From assembly GCF_009759665.1 (NCBI RefSeq), contig NZ_WQNE01000007.1, forward strand, positions 124,001 through 188,000: a stretch of DNA of 64,000 nt. The letters are read 5' to 3'. Made by a program: the position numbers and the translations under genes. How positions within the stretch are numbered: position 1 is the first letter of the stretch; each line of letters opens with the position of its first letter. The notes beneath the pieces were generated by a model. The model was not told where the DNA came from, did no database searches, and was given only the letters and a program-made list of their open reading frames with translations. This DNA comes from Bradyrhizobium cajani (lineage in GTDB: Bacteria > Pseudomonadota > Alphaproteobacteria > Rhizobiales > Xanthobacteraceae). Of this stretch, positions 38,248-47,580 are shown one piece after another.

Positions 38248-38799
38248 CTAGGCGTCCCGCAGCTGCTGCTCTCTTGAAGGTTCTTGCATCTTTAACGCGG
38301 CGTGCAGGCGAGCCTTTTCCAGCCGCTGCCTGACTCCGCTAAGGCAACTAGCCAGCTTTGCAAAGTCCGTAATATCGAGATAACCAGCAACAAACTCATC
38401 GAGTTCTTCCTGCTGCGCCGCGATGCTCGCAAGTTGTCTGCGAGCGCTATCGGTTAGCGACAGGTTGACGATTCGTGCATCGTTCGCGCAGCGCTTCCGT
38501 CGCACAAATCGCTTATCCTCAAGCTCTTTCGAATGCCTCGTAATGAAGGCGGACTCAACCTTCATCAACTTTGCAACCACGTTGACCGGAACTCCGCCGT
38601 CCTTTTCCAAGTCGATCAACGCCATCAAGATCATCATTTGTGGTGCAGCAATGCCCAGCGCATGCGCTTGGAAAGAACGAAGGTCGTCCAGACACACATT
38701 AATGGCTCTGATCTCCCACGTGAATCGCCTGAGCACATCCTGACTCGCGACAGGGCTCTTTCCGAGCCGTCTTTTCAATCCTGGCAGCTTAGACGGCAT
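38248..38799 (-). CDS. MarR-family transcriptional regulator
   Basis: 183 residues. A winged helix-turn-helix spans about 55-125: LGIAAPQMMILMALIDLEKD, VPVNVVAKLMKVESAFITRH (recognition helix), SKELEDKRFVRRKRCANDARIVNLSLTDSARR (wing, with the typical DxR...LT pattern). Long N- and C-terminal helices would form the dimer interface. Regulators of this family usually control a neighbouring gene and respond to small aromatic ligands, but no adjacent target is evident; the next gene, over 400 bp away, encodes a SET-domain protein. Confidence 0.82.
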   Translation of the reverse strand: MPSKLPGLKRRLGKSPVASQDVLRRFTWEIRAINVCLDDLRSFQAHALGIAAPQMMILMALIDLEKDGGVPVNVVAKLMKVESAFITRHSKELEDKRFVRRKRCANDARIVNLSLTDSARRQLASIAAQQEELDEFVAGYLDITDFAKLASCLSGVRQRLEKARLHAALKMQEPSREQQLRDA

Positions 38800-39206
38800 C
38801 AGATTTCAGGGAGCCTCCATCCTAAAACTATTCCGGGCGAGCAGAGCGCAGTTGGCGGGGGACTACATATGCCCCTACTTCGAAGCGTAGAATCTCGGGT
38901 CAATAAGCAATCCCACCAACTCGCTTCTGTGCCAACCCTCTTTGCAGACACGTCCGGTGCCGAAGCTGCCTAGGTGCAAAGCAGCTTCACACACTCACCC
39001 TGGTGAATTCACTCAAAATACAACTCTCATATGCAGAATCCGGGCTTCATGACCTGCTTTTGCGCGCGATTGCAGCGTCTGACGTCCTGAACGTCGCGAG
39101 TCCGCTCCAAAAGCGACACTGCTCCGCCGCGCGATTGGATGGCGAGAATTTTTAGGTTGTCGAGAACTGCTCACGCAATCACTAGAACAACGCGTACGGC
39201 GCAGGA
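38800..39206. other. Spacer between SET and MarR genes
   Basis: No gene; no obvious MarR-type palindrome was noticed. Confidence 0.35.
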
Positions 39207-39650
39207 TCAACCTGTCGGAGCCGGCTCCAGGCTTGGAAAGCAGGAGCTGGAGATCGGCAATAGCTCCTTATTCCACGATAAGTCACACCCTGGATCGAAA
39301 GACAAGTAATCGCAAGTCAGTTCTTCACCAGGTTGTACGTCACGGGCTGTGAAAATTCTGCAATGATCGTCTTGATATGTGTTTGGATGACTGCTGTGAT
39401 TCATGAAGCGAGCGTTGTCAGCATTATACTCTACGACGCCGTCATTAACCTTGTGGTCTCTCGGATAGGCATGCTTATCAAGTAGAGCTTGAAATGTCGG
39501 AGCTAGAGCTTCGTATTGTTCGCGCGTCACCGCAATGTCAACGATCGGGTTGTGAATCCAAAGTAGCGCGCCTTTAGGCAAACGAGTCGCAGAGAAAAGT
39601 CCAATACCGCCAAACTGGTCTGGCTTCAAAACAGTTTCAACAATCAACAT
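39207..39650 (-). CDS. SET-domain protein (putative protein lysine methyltransferase)
   Basis: 147 residues, essentially a lone SET domain. The SAM-binding opening is GIGLFSATRLPKGALLW, the central catalytic block NADNARFMNHSSHPNT (consensus NHSCxPN), and the final motif GEELTCDYL with the active-site Tyr. No Cys-rich post-SET zinc cluster follows; the tail (SWNKELLPISSSCFPSLEP) has one Cys. SET enzymes methylate lysines using S-adenosylmethionine. Bacterial copies include chromatin-targeting effectors of pathogens as well as enzymes acting on bacterial proteins. No signal peptide and no tts box was seen, so secretion is not supported. ATG start at 39650. Confidence 0.85.
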   Translation of the reverse strand: MLIVETVLKPDQFGGIGLFSATRLPKGALLWIHNPIVDIAVTREQYEALAPTFQALLDKHAYPRDHKVNDGVVEYNADNARFMNHSSHPNTYQDDHCRIFTARDVQPGEELTCDYLSFDPGCDLSWNKELLPISSSCFPSLEPAPTG

Positions 39651-40346
39651 CGAAGAAATCTCCCAAAGTCACTAACACCGAGCAAGCTAACTGACGTGAG
39701 CTGCGAAATCTCCTGCACGAATTGGTAGGATCGTCTATCCGCGCCTTCCGAGTTCCTAGGGATTCGTTTCGGCTGCTTGGTCCGGATCGCCCTCCGCGGC
39801 ACCGCCATCGTGGTGATGCTGGAAGGGGCTGCAGGTCGGTGGGATTCCGGGCAAAGATCCGCGCCGATCAAGGAGGCGAGTGATCGTGACCTGGGGACTC
39901 TCAGCGCGGCGGCACGCCGGACTTTCTCGCGACCCTGCAAGCCGCCGACAAGGCCTTCATCAAGACCTTCAAGAGCAGGGGCCTAATGCGTCAATGCCCA
40001 TTCGTTCCTATGCCTTGCCAGAAAGGAAGTGGAGACATCGGCAGAATGACGAGCCGCCCCTGAGGGGTCGGCAGTCACCTCCGATTTTTCTGTACTATCA
40101 ACTCGCCGCAACCAGCCGCAACGTGATCACGCTGTTCACAAACAGGAAGGGGCCATGGCTGTTCGGCTCAACAAGGAGCCGCTAAGCGTTGGCGCCCGCA
40201 AGTTCGTTGGGGCCGGCAGTGCTTATCCGCACCGCCCTGAGCCCCACTGAGCTCGCAAGAGTCGCTTAAGCAAGCTATGGTCCATCACCATGTCCGCTAC
40301 CTGAGCTGTCTGGAGCGGCCCCTGACGTAGCGGCTATCGCTGGTGT
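39651..40346. other. Intergenic region with unassigned coding-like fragments
   Basis: Around 39890-40040 one plus-strand frame reads TPDFLATLQAADKAFIKTFK, which looks like a piece of a real protein, but no gene could be reconstructed. Confidence 0.3.
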
Positions 40347-41471
40347 CTACATCTGTGGATGGTGGATGAGCCGAACGTCGTTCGGTCCTCTCGGCCCCAA
40401 GAGGGCCGTGTAACGCTCGCCGCGAATGTCGTATTGCTTCATCGGCTGCGCTGCGTCCGGCAAGAGGCCCCAGCGGCCGAGCCTCGAGATCATCGTGATC
40501 GGGGCGGGTTGTGTGCCGTGCGAAAAGCCCTCAGGAACGGCGAATGATGCGGCGTAGATCTAGCGGGCCGCGGGCGGCGTCGTCTCAGCTCTGACGGACG
40601 CCGGAGCGGCTTGCTCCATCATCTGTGCAAGCAGTGCTGGCGAGGGCCGATTCGCCCCCTGTGCGCTCGGCTGCGAAACGCTATCTAGTGGAGATCCGAA
40701 ATGAATGGGTGCGCCTGACAGATTGAGAGGAGAACCGCCCCTCATCGCCGCCGCGGGCACGAACAGCGCCGTGAAGCTGAAGCGGTCGTTATGAACTATG
40801 AAAGGAGCGGGTGGGGTGTCCTGGCTCGGCGGGACGCTGCTACCCTCATGCGCGCCTGACGTGCGCTGGTCGTCCTGCCACGAGTTAAAGGAACGAACGG
40901 CCGCTCCTGAATCCACGGCGCGGTCATGACGCTCGGTTGGCTCGAGAGACGACGATGAGTTGGCATTTTCCAGCATCGCCCGCAGCAGATCCTGAACGCA
41001 GTCTTCCTCAGGAATGGTCAACGGACCGCTGACCCGAAACGGTGTGCCGGCCTCTTCAATCAGCTCGCGAGCGGCTGAATTGCTAGGCTCGCTGTGCTGG
41101 TGCTCAATGGCATCGGGTTGCGTCTGGCTTAGTGTCCTCTGCCTCTTCGCAGGCCTCAACTGGCCGGTGTAGTCCTCACCCATCAGGGTAGCGGCGTCCT
41201 CGCGTCCGGTGACTGCATGTTCGGGATGAGAACCGTCGGCCCTCTGGTACTCAAGTCCGAAGGTCTCGGCGAGTCTAAGGCCTTCTTCCGACAGATGAGG
41301 ATAGTAGGGATCAGCAGAAACAGGATCCTCTGCGATCGCAGAGGTGCCAACTTGCGGCACTTGATCCAAGTACGGCTCAAAATCCGCTTGCTGCTGTTGC
41401 CCCTGCGGCACCGCGGCGCTGTAAGCAGAGAACTCTGGGGCGAATGGGTTGATGGTGTTAAATGGGTCCAT
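40347..41471 (-). pseudogene. Repeat-family type III effector interrupted by an in-frame TAG
   Basis: From ATG 41471 the frame encodes 303 residues, then TAG (40560-40562), then continues in the same frame for 70 codons to a stop at 40347-40349. The N-terminal part is polar, rich in Ser, Pro, Gln and Glu, with a possible basic nuclear-type patch (RPAKRQR), and has no signal peptide. The part behind the TAG is a full family repeat: YAASFAVPEGFSHGTQ, LLPDAAQPMKQYDIRGERY, TALLGPRGPNDVRLIHHPQM. A tts box lies about 45 bp upstream of the ATG. The stop removes exactly the conserved repeat domain. Full length would be about 373 residues. It may still be secreted as a truncated protein. Confidence 0.82.
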
Positions 41472-41504
41472 GTCCGCCCCCGGTTCGAGTGTGTCGCTCT
41501 CGCT

Positions 41505-41535
41505 CTATTAGGACCAGCTGTCGACAAGCTGACGC
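41505..41535 (-). promoter_or_regulatory. tts box (TtsI binding site)
   Basis: On the minus strand, GTCAGCTTGTCGACAGCT (41533 down to 41516) followed by GGTCCTA. Very close to the tts consensus, correctly oriented, about 45 bp before ATG 41471. Confidence 0.9.
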
Positions 41536-42229
41536 ACTCAGAGAATTCGGTGAGCAAAATAGGCCTGCCCGATCACCACACTTCGGTCGAAAAACGCGCA
41601 AGATGCCGGATTACGCTTTAAGTGGCCCGCCTTGCGGCATTTCGCGGTATCCTGCTGGATCAAGGCCGGCCTGAACTAAAAACAGTTCAGACCTTTGCCG
41701 GCCATAGCAGTCTTTAGGTCTAGGACCGGTACGGCCATCTGTTCAAATCGGACGACCACAAGACTCGCTGGACATGCTCGCGAAAAGTCCATTGAGTCAA
41801 AGGCATAAGGGGTCTTCGGATCGCTCATCGATATGTCGCACTGGGCGGCGGCTTTCAGCGGGTGTCTGATCCGCGTGAGTACCTATCTCAAGCGGATCGA
41901 TCGCAATGATCAAACGCTCATGAACATGGTGAGCGGCTCGGCAACGGCGACGTGTTCAAGCAACTTGGCTTTCTTGCGTAGCGACGTTCGGACGGCGTAT
42001 CATTTGCCGAACTGTGCCGCACACGGCGCACGGCAGGAAATGCGAAGCTTGATCCCACGCTGGATTTCACGCCTCGTCTCAAGATGGCGGCTCTTCATTC
42101 CGTCGACCTGGGTTCGCGGAGGCAGACATTGATCGGCAAGCGCGCAATTCTTGCTGTCGCAGGACAGACCTCGCCCGTTCCGCATGTTGTCGAAAAGACT
42201 GCGTTCTCGGCTGATTTATCGCCGGCGTC
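41536..42229. other. Intergenic region with a hairpin
   Basis: No supported gene. Contains the hairpin at 41664-41703. Decayed sequence upstream of the AbiEii remnant could hold its former antitoxin, but none was recognised. Confidence 0.35.
41664..41703. repeat. Two-tier inverted repeat (hairpin)
   Basis: Inner stem CTGAACT/AGTTCAG (7 bp, loop AAAAAC) and outer stem GGCCGGC/GCCGGCC (7 bp) separated by a 6-nt bulge on one side. No T run follows on either strand, so it is not a clear terminator; it may be a degraded palindromic element. Confidence 0.5.
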
Positions 42230-42719
42230 CGCGTGCATGAGGAACTCGCCGAAGGCTAGTTCTTCAAGGGCGGTACCTGTCTGAAAACATGCTTAGTCGG
42301 AACCTATGCTTTTCCGAGGATCTGGATTTTAGGTTGCGCAATGAAGCGCACCTCGGCGAAGCATTCTTAAAGCGGGTTTCGCCGAGGTGGCGCCTGCGTC
42401 TATGATGAAAGCGGCATTGTGGTCCCGGTGGATCAGCAAGAATTCGAACTCTTCCGCCGCAAGCTCTCATGAAAGCAAGATCAGCTACAAGGGGCCCGTT
42501 TCACGACCCCTCCACTTACGCGAAACAAACTTGGTTTGACGGCTGACGAACGCATCCTCTTGCGGCCGGTGCCCGTCGATATCTTTCACCCTTATTCCGA
42601 TATGCTTGAAGACGGCGTCAAGGTCCTGGCCTACGACTACTTGAGGCGTTCGCGTAAACCTCAACGCTTTGGCCGAGCGAACGCGCCCGCGCGATCTCTA
42701 CGATCTCGTGAATCTTTGA
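42230..42719 (+). pseudogene. AbiEii-type nucleotidyltransferase toxin, decayed
   Basis: Pieces of an AbiEii/AbiGii-family toxin are readable in different frames: FFKGGTCLKTCLVGTY (nucleotidyltransferase start), then one base is lost and the frame shifts to LCFSEDLDFRLRNE, the catalytic SEDLDF motif. Later come VPVDQQEFELFRRKLS, VDIFHPYSDMLEDGVKVLAYD, and finally RDLYDLVNL just before TGA 42717-42719. A stop precedes FFKGG. At least two or three frameshifts mean no functional protein. In intact systems the toxin is paired with AbiEi; no partner was found. Confidence 0.75.
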
Positions 42720-43182
42720 ACCGCCGGTCGAGCAGACAGAGTGTTGTCTCGATCGAGCGACCCCCCTTAAGGGTGTGATTAATATTCTCAGGCTGATCGC
42801 CTGCCTCTTCTATTGCGAGGCAGGGATTATGGTGGCCGCCTCGCGACGTAACGGAAGGAATCGAATTAGAAGCTTTCACCCGTTCCGTCGGCGTAAGATA
42901 ATCTGGACTTCGGCCGGCGCCTTCCCAACTGCAAGCGCGTCGAGATCAGATATATTCACTCGACTTCGTGGTATTCGGCCCGGTCGAAATCCGAGCCGAA
43001 CAGCGCTGCTGCGGCGTCGTAGAGCGCGACGGTATTGACGGTTGACTGCATGGCGTACCAGGCGCGCAATGCCTCGATCGCCGATGCATGGGCTAGCAAC
43101 TATCGCGACGGGGTTTGGCAATCGAGCACCTCCAGCTTGGGCGCCCCCCGCTTCGTGCCGCTCTCGATGTTCCGGTCGATTG
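42720..43182. other. Intergenic region, nothing recognised
   Basis: A plus-strand stretch near 43020-43190 reads TVDCMAYQARNASIADAWAS and may be a gene fragment. No gene could be defined. Confidence 0.3.
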
Positions 43183-43446
43183 TCATTTCTCTGCCTTCGC
43201 CGTCCTAGTTGGTCCGCCAGACTCTATGCGCTCGCTACCAGGCTGCCAGTCTGCGCCGTGTTGACGGATCATTTCGCGATGGGACCGTTTGACGAAGGCG
43301 CGCTCGGCGCAAAAGCCGGCGGTAACTGAAGCGGCTACCGCTAGGCCGCAGGCGACGTAGTCATCCAGCAAACTCCAAATTATGTTACTGCCGGCGACGG
43401 TGACAAAAGTGAGTGCCATGACAGTATTGCGAAATGCTTTAAGCAT
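43183..43446 (-). CDS. Small membrane protein, hypothetical
   Basis: 87 residues from ATG 43446 with a strong ribosome site (GGGGGAAC). One or two hydrophobic segments (VMALTFVTVAGSNIIWSLL and VACGLAVAASVTAGFCA) suggest an inner-membrane anchor, followed by a charged cytoplasmic tail (RAFVKRSHREMIRQHGADWQ). No family was recognised. It stands alone among decayed sequence. Confidence 0.5.
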   Translation of the reverse strand: MLKAFRNTVMALTFVTVAGSNIIWSLLDDYVACGLAVAASVTAGFCAERAFVKRSHREMIRQHGADWQPGSERIESGGPTRTAKAEK

Positions 43447-45010
43447 GCTTGTTCCCCCAGCCGATCGGCGAAGGATGCTAACATTGCAACCAGGACGTTC
43501 TGCGGCGTTTGAGGGGCATGATCGTGCGTATTTCTGCTAGATCAGCTTGTAGTTGCGCGCGATCTCGCGCGCGGCTAGACGGCACTCAGCGGTGCGCCAG
43601 TTCGCGAGAGGAGGTCCTTCGCCGGCTTTAACTGCACGACAAAGCCTCCGGACGGGACGGAATTGGACAAAACTACAGGCTAATCTGCTGAAATCCTGCA
43701 ATCTGAAGCTGCTGACTAAACGATCATAGCGCGCGAATCGCGCTAATATCGTGAGAGCAATGATGTTTTCGCGCGGCGTGTAGCGATGATATCGAGGCGC
43801 GAACGCAGCGCGGGCGTCCAAAGTTCCCATGAGTCATCAAGGCCGGTGATGATGCGCGAGCAACGAATCCCATTCCGAATTTTATATGACGGCGAGTGCT
43901 TCATCTGCTCTCGAACTGTGAGTGGCATCAGAAAGTTGCGTCAGACGGTTGCTGTCCCTGGGTTTGGCGTCGAGGTGGACTTGGCCGTTTATAGTGAAAA
44001 CAACGCTCATCCAATCTCGAGCATGGAGAACGCGGCCATCCATATCGCTATCCAGATGGTTGCGCGCGCCAGCCATGCTCGTATTGCGCGGCGCCGCGCC
44101 GCCCCAGGCGCATAGTTGTCTTTTGCGATGCTACCGTGGCCGCCAATGGTCAAGGGATGCGGCTTTTTGAATCTGCGCGAAGTTGGGCTTGGGATTTTTG
44201 AGAGCTACCGAGGCCCAGCCATATTCGTTGTGCATTTCTTTTCCGAAGCGCCCTTCGAGCGCATCGCACCGTGCGGTCATTCCTTGATTCCTGGGCGGTA
44301 AACGGTGTGATGTTCACGCGTGCGGCATGGTCATTTAGCTGCTTGGCAGCACGCAAGGATGCTAACAGAGAGATGGCTGGTTAGGGTGAGAAACCTCTTG
44401 ATCCTGTGTTGTCATACAAGTCATCCTTGGTGAAACGCGCACCTTGTCCCATCGGAACGCCGCATGCAGCGCAGCATGAATGTGCAGGGCGTGCGCGCGC
44501 CCCGTTAGAAATGCGAAGAAGGGGCTGTCGCTGATTGGGCAGAAAACCTGATGATTGACAAATGGCTGAAGGCGGGGGTGCTCGAAAAGGACGTCCTGCG
44601 CCGCGCGACTGCTGGAACGCTTGCAAAATCCATCTGCACACCGTCCTGCTGAGCTGTTGCTTCGAGGAAAGCAGATCAGACACTTCCCCACGCTGCCGGC
44701 GCAGCGCTTATCGCACCGCCGTTCGGCCAATCGAGCGACCAGATCGTCGGTGCGATGGGAGATTGCGAAAGGTTGCGACCATCTGTCGTTATTCTGCAGC
44801 GAGTTGTCGTCTCTATTGAGGCTACCACTCAAGACGCGTCTATGATGAGCGGCGGGATCAATAGAGCATTTGAACCAGTTACTGATGCAAAAGCGCGAGC
44901 ACTTGGCCAGGATCGATACTCCTTTGGACGGTGGCTTCGCGGGGCCTGAACATGCGCCGGCATTGATTATCTCCCGCTACGGCGCTCATGTGATGCTGCT
45001 TTTCTTGACT
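43447..45010. other. Gene-poor 1.5-kb stretch before the catabolic locus
   Basis: Several medium frames on both strands, none with a domain or good start. The minus-strand frame 44362-44832 contains FEHPRLQPFVNHQ and may be a decayed gene. Confidence 0.35.
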
Positions 45011-45030
45011 TACCCAATGTTACCCAACTT
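45011..45030 (+). promoter_or_regulatory. TACCCAA direct-repeat operator, site 1
   Basis: TACCCAATGTTACCCAACTT: two TACCCAA units with a 10-bp period, 115 bp before the binding-protein start. Two more sites with the same spacing occur at 54511 and 60364, each at the head of a transcription unit of this locus. Confidence 0.65.
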
Positions 45031-45144
45031 CGATCTGAATGGGTGCATATGGGCGGAAAATGGCGGTTAGCGTTTCCAACACTCGCGGCCCTGGAAGAGA
45101 AGGGGCACGTGAATTGCGGGTCAAAGAGCCCAGAGGAGGGACTA

Positions 45145-46530
45145 ATGCCAAGGACGCCAGGCGCTTTGCGCGGCCATTCGGCTCATTTCGTCAAAACCGC
45201 TCTGATTTGCTCAACGCTCTTGGCCGGTGCGGCCGCATCTTTCGTCCAGGCCAAAGCGGAGGATATCAACTGGCGCCAGTTCGAGGGCTCTTCGCTCGTG
45301 TGGGCTTACGACATCCATCCATATGCTGACGCCGTTGCAGCACAGCTGCCTGAGTTCGAGAAGTTGACAGGCATCAAAGTGACGCCCGAGCTTTATCCGG
45401 ACGACGCCTACTGGAATAAGCTGACAATCCAGCTGAGCACGAAGTCGCCCTCGTGGGACGTAGTCGGCACGGGGATTCAGCCGGCTTGGGATCTCGCGCC
45501 CGGTCAACTACTCGAGCCGCTCGATCGCTATCTGAACGACTCCAAGCTCACCTCGGCAAGCTATGATTACAAGGACTTCTTCCCCGCGTTGCGTGACGCG
45601 CTGACGTGGCAAGTCAATGGCGGGCAAATCGAAGCGGGCCGGGGTCAGGTGTGGGCTATCCCGCACGGGTTCGAAAACATCCAATTATTCTACCGCAAGG
45701 ACATTCTGGACAAGCATGGTATCAAGGTTCCGACAACCCCGCCGCAGATGTCCGCGGCTTGCGAGAAGCTGAAATCTGCGGATCCGGCGATCACACCTCT
45801 GGGCGTGCGGGGAGTCCGCTTTTGGAGCAGCATCCACACGGCCGCAATCTCGATTGCAAAGTCTTACGGTGTGCACGACTTCGTGGTTAAGGACGGCAAA
45901 TTAGAAACTGGTCTCGATTCGCCTGAGTCGGTCGCCTTCCACAAGGATTATGTGGAGATGATCAAGAAGTGCGCGGCTCCATCCTTTGCCAACGACAACT
46001 GGTATCAGGTGGTCGATGGCATCAATTCGGGTCGCACAGCGATGGCGATCGATTCCAACATGTTCGGGTTCTGGAACGATGTCGCCGGCAAGCCCGCTTC
46101 GGGCAAGATTGCATTCGCTCCCCCTCTGCGCGCTCCAAACGGCAAGAATTTCGAATCGAACATCTGGATCTGGTCGCTCGCCATGAATGCGGCCTCTCAG
46201 AAAAAGGGAGCAGCCTGGCTGTTCATCCAGTGGGCAACGTCAAAGCAGGTCGAGCTCAACGGTGCCGTCGCCGGGAAGCTCGTCAACTCTCCGCGCGCCT
46301 CCACCTGGAGCGACAAGGTTTGGCTCGACTACGCGGCTAAACCGGAATTCACGAACTTCGTGGATACCTTCAAAATCGTGCAGGACAGGGCTGCATTGGC
46401 CTTTACGCCGCGCGCAGGATTTGCCGAGGCAATGAACGCCTGGGCAGTCGCCATGCAGAAAATGGTCAACGGCGCAGACGTGAAGGCGACGTTGACCGAC
46501 CTCGCCTCCGAGATTCGCTCCTCAATGTAA
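45145..46530 (+). CDS. ABC sugar-type solute-binding protein (family 1)
   Basis: About 461 residues from ATG 45145, chosen for the ribosome site GAGGAGGG. A signal peptide (VKTALICSTLLAGAAASFVQAKA) precedes a family 1 extracellular binding domain: LPEFEKLTGIKVTPELYPDD, NKLTIQLSTKSPSWDVV, IPHGFENIQLFYRKDILDKH, WYQVVDGINSGRTAMAIDSN and the C-terminal lobe GAAWLFIQWATSKQVELNG. A periplasmic receptor for a sugar, polyol or related compound. First gene of a run with permeases, kinase, dehydrogenase, phosphatase and ATPase, and probably the counterpart of NGR234 y4oP (recalled). A strong stem-loop follows the gene. Confidence 0.92.
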   Translation: MPRTPGALRGHSAHFVKTALICSTLLAGAAASFVQAKAEDINWRQFEGSSLVWAYDIHPYADAVAAQLPEFEKLTGIKVTPELYPDDAYWNKLTIQLSTKSPSWDVVGTGIQPAWDLAPGQLLEPLDRYLNDSKLTSASYDYKDFFPALRDALTWQVNGGQIEAGRGQVWAIPHGFENIQLFYRKDILDKHGIKVPTTPPQMSAACEKLKSADPAITPLGVRGVRFWSSIHTAAISIAKSYGVHDFVVKDGKLETGLDSPESVAFHKDYVEMIKKCAAPSFANDNWYQVVDGINSGRTAMAIDSNMFGFWNDVAGKPASGKIAFAPPLRAPNGKNFESNIWIWSLAMNAASQKKGAAWLFIQWATSKQVELNGAVAGKLVNSPRASTWSDKVWLDYAAKPEFTNFVDTFKIVQDRAALAFTPRAGFAEAMNAWAVAMQKMVNGADVKATLTDLASEIRSSM

Positions 46531-46538
46531 GGCGGTCG

Positions 46539-46566
46539 GGGGGCGGCATAAGGGTTTGCCGCCCCC
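46539..46566 (+). promoter_or_regulatory. Intercistronic stem-loop after binding-protein gene
   Basis: GGGGGCGGCA (46539-46548) pairs perfectly with TGCCGCCCCC (46557-46566) around an 8-nt loop, 8 bp after the stop. No T tract. Such stems between binding-protein and permease genes are known to stabilise the upstream message and lower downstream expression. Confidence 0.65.
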
Positions 46567-46605
46567 ACCACGCCCGAGTATCTTTTGAGAAGTGAGCGAT
46601 GGACG

Positions 46606-47568
46606 ATGGACCTTCAAGGCATCGACGCAATCGGGACGCTACAATCATCGGCAGACCAGCTGGCCTCGTCCAAAAACGAGCAGGCGCAAAAGGCCGAGCA
46701 GAATGCTCTTGACTGGTGGAGCCTCGCTGCGATTGCCCCCGCAATCATCATCCTGCTTGGATTTCTTTTTCTGTTTTTCTATGGGGTCTTTCAATCGCTG
46801 ACCGATCTCAAGTTTGGCCGTCCCGTGGTTCGCTTCATTGGATTCACCAACTATGAAATGGTAATCAAGACCCAAGATTTCTGGAATAGCGTGCGGGCAA
46901 CTATGGCGTATGCCTGCTCCGCCGTGCTCGCCGAAGCGCTCTTTGGCCTTGCGCTCGCCAAATTGTTCGCAAGTGGGGTGTTCCTTACCCGGCTGATGCG
47001 GCCCGTCATTCTCCTTCCCCTGGTTCTGCCGCCAATGAGCGTCGCCTTGATGTGGACCACAATGATGGATCCGCAGAATGGGATCCTGAACTATTTGCTT
47101 TCGCTCATTGGGATCGGTCGGTTCGCATGGATTTCGGATGCCAGCACGGCGATGTGCTCGCTGGTTCTCATCGACATATGGACTTACACACCATTTTTTG
47201 CGCTAATCATCTTCGCCGGCTTGCAGGGCATCAACGATGAGGTCAGAGAAGCCGCGCGGGTCAATGGCGCGCGGGGTTGGGCAACGTTCCTCCATATCGA
47301 GCTTCCGCTCATTGCACCGTACATCCTGATCGCCGCGGTATTTCGGCTGATCGAATCGCTCAATCAGTTTGATATCATCTTCGGAACAACCCAGGGGGGG
47401 CCGGGCGACAGTACTTCCGTGCTCTCGGTTCGCGCCTACATCACGGCCTTTCAAAATCTCGCCTTCGGGCGTGGTGCCGCGCTCATGGTTGTCAATTGGA
47501 TGGTTGTGCTTCTCGGGACCTTTGTCATGGTGAGATTGTGGCGGTTGGTCCGGCACCGCGTAAGCTAG
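46606..47568 (+). CDS. ABC sugar permease, MalF/UgpA type
   Basis: About 320 residues from ATG 46606 (MDLQGIDAIG); the frame extends back to 46585 through a TTG. Six transmembrane helices, the first at about 42-64 (IAPAIIILLGFLFLFFYGV). The EAA loop reads INDEVREAARVNGARGWATFLHIELPLIAPY. The helix after it ends QFDIIFGTTQGGPGDSTSVLS, a block typical of sugar permeases. Inner-membrane partner of the following permease. Probable counterpart of NGR234 y4oQ (recalled). Confidence 0.9.
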   Translation: MDLQGIDAIGTLQSSADQLASSKNEQAQKAEQNALDWWSLAAIAPAIIILLGFLFLFFYGVFQSLTDLKFGRPVVRFIGFTNYEMVIKTQDFWNSVRATMAYACSAVLAEALFGLALAKLFASGVFLTRLMRPVILLPLVLPPMSVALMWTTMMDPQNGILNYLLSLIGIGRFAWISDASTAMCSLVLIDIWTYTPFFALIIFAGLQGINDEVREAARVNGARGWATFLHIELPLIAPYILIAAVFRLIESLNQFDIIFGTTQGGPGDSTSVLSVRAYITAFQNLAFGRGAALMVVNWMVVLLGTFVMVRLWRLVRHRVS

Positions 47569-47580
47569 AGGAGGCTGACA

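Noticed and set aside
39780..39860. Polyphosphate kinase 2-like opening (IVVMLEG)
   Set aside because: The following Walker-type GRDAAGKGG block is absent and no further PPK2 motif was found.
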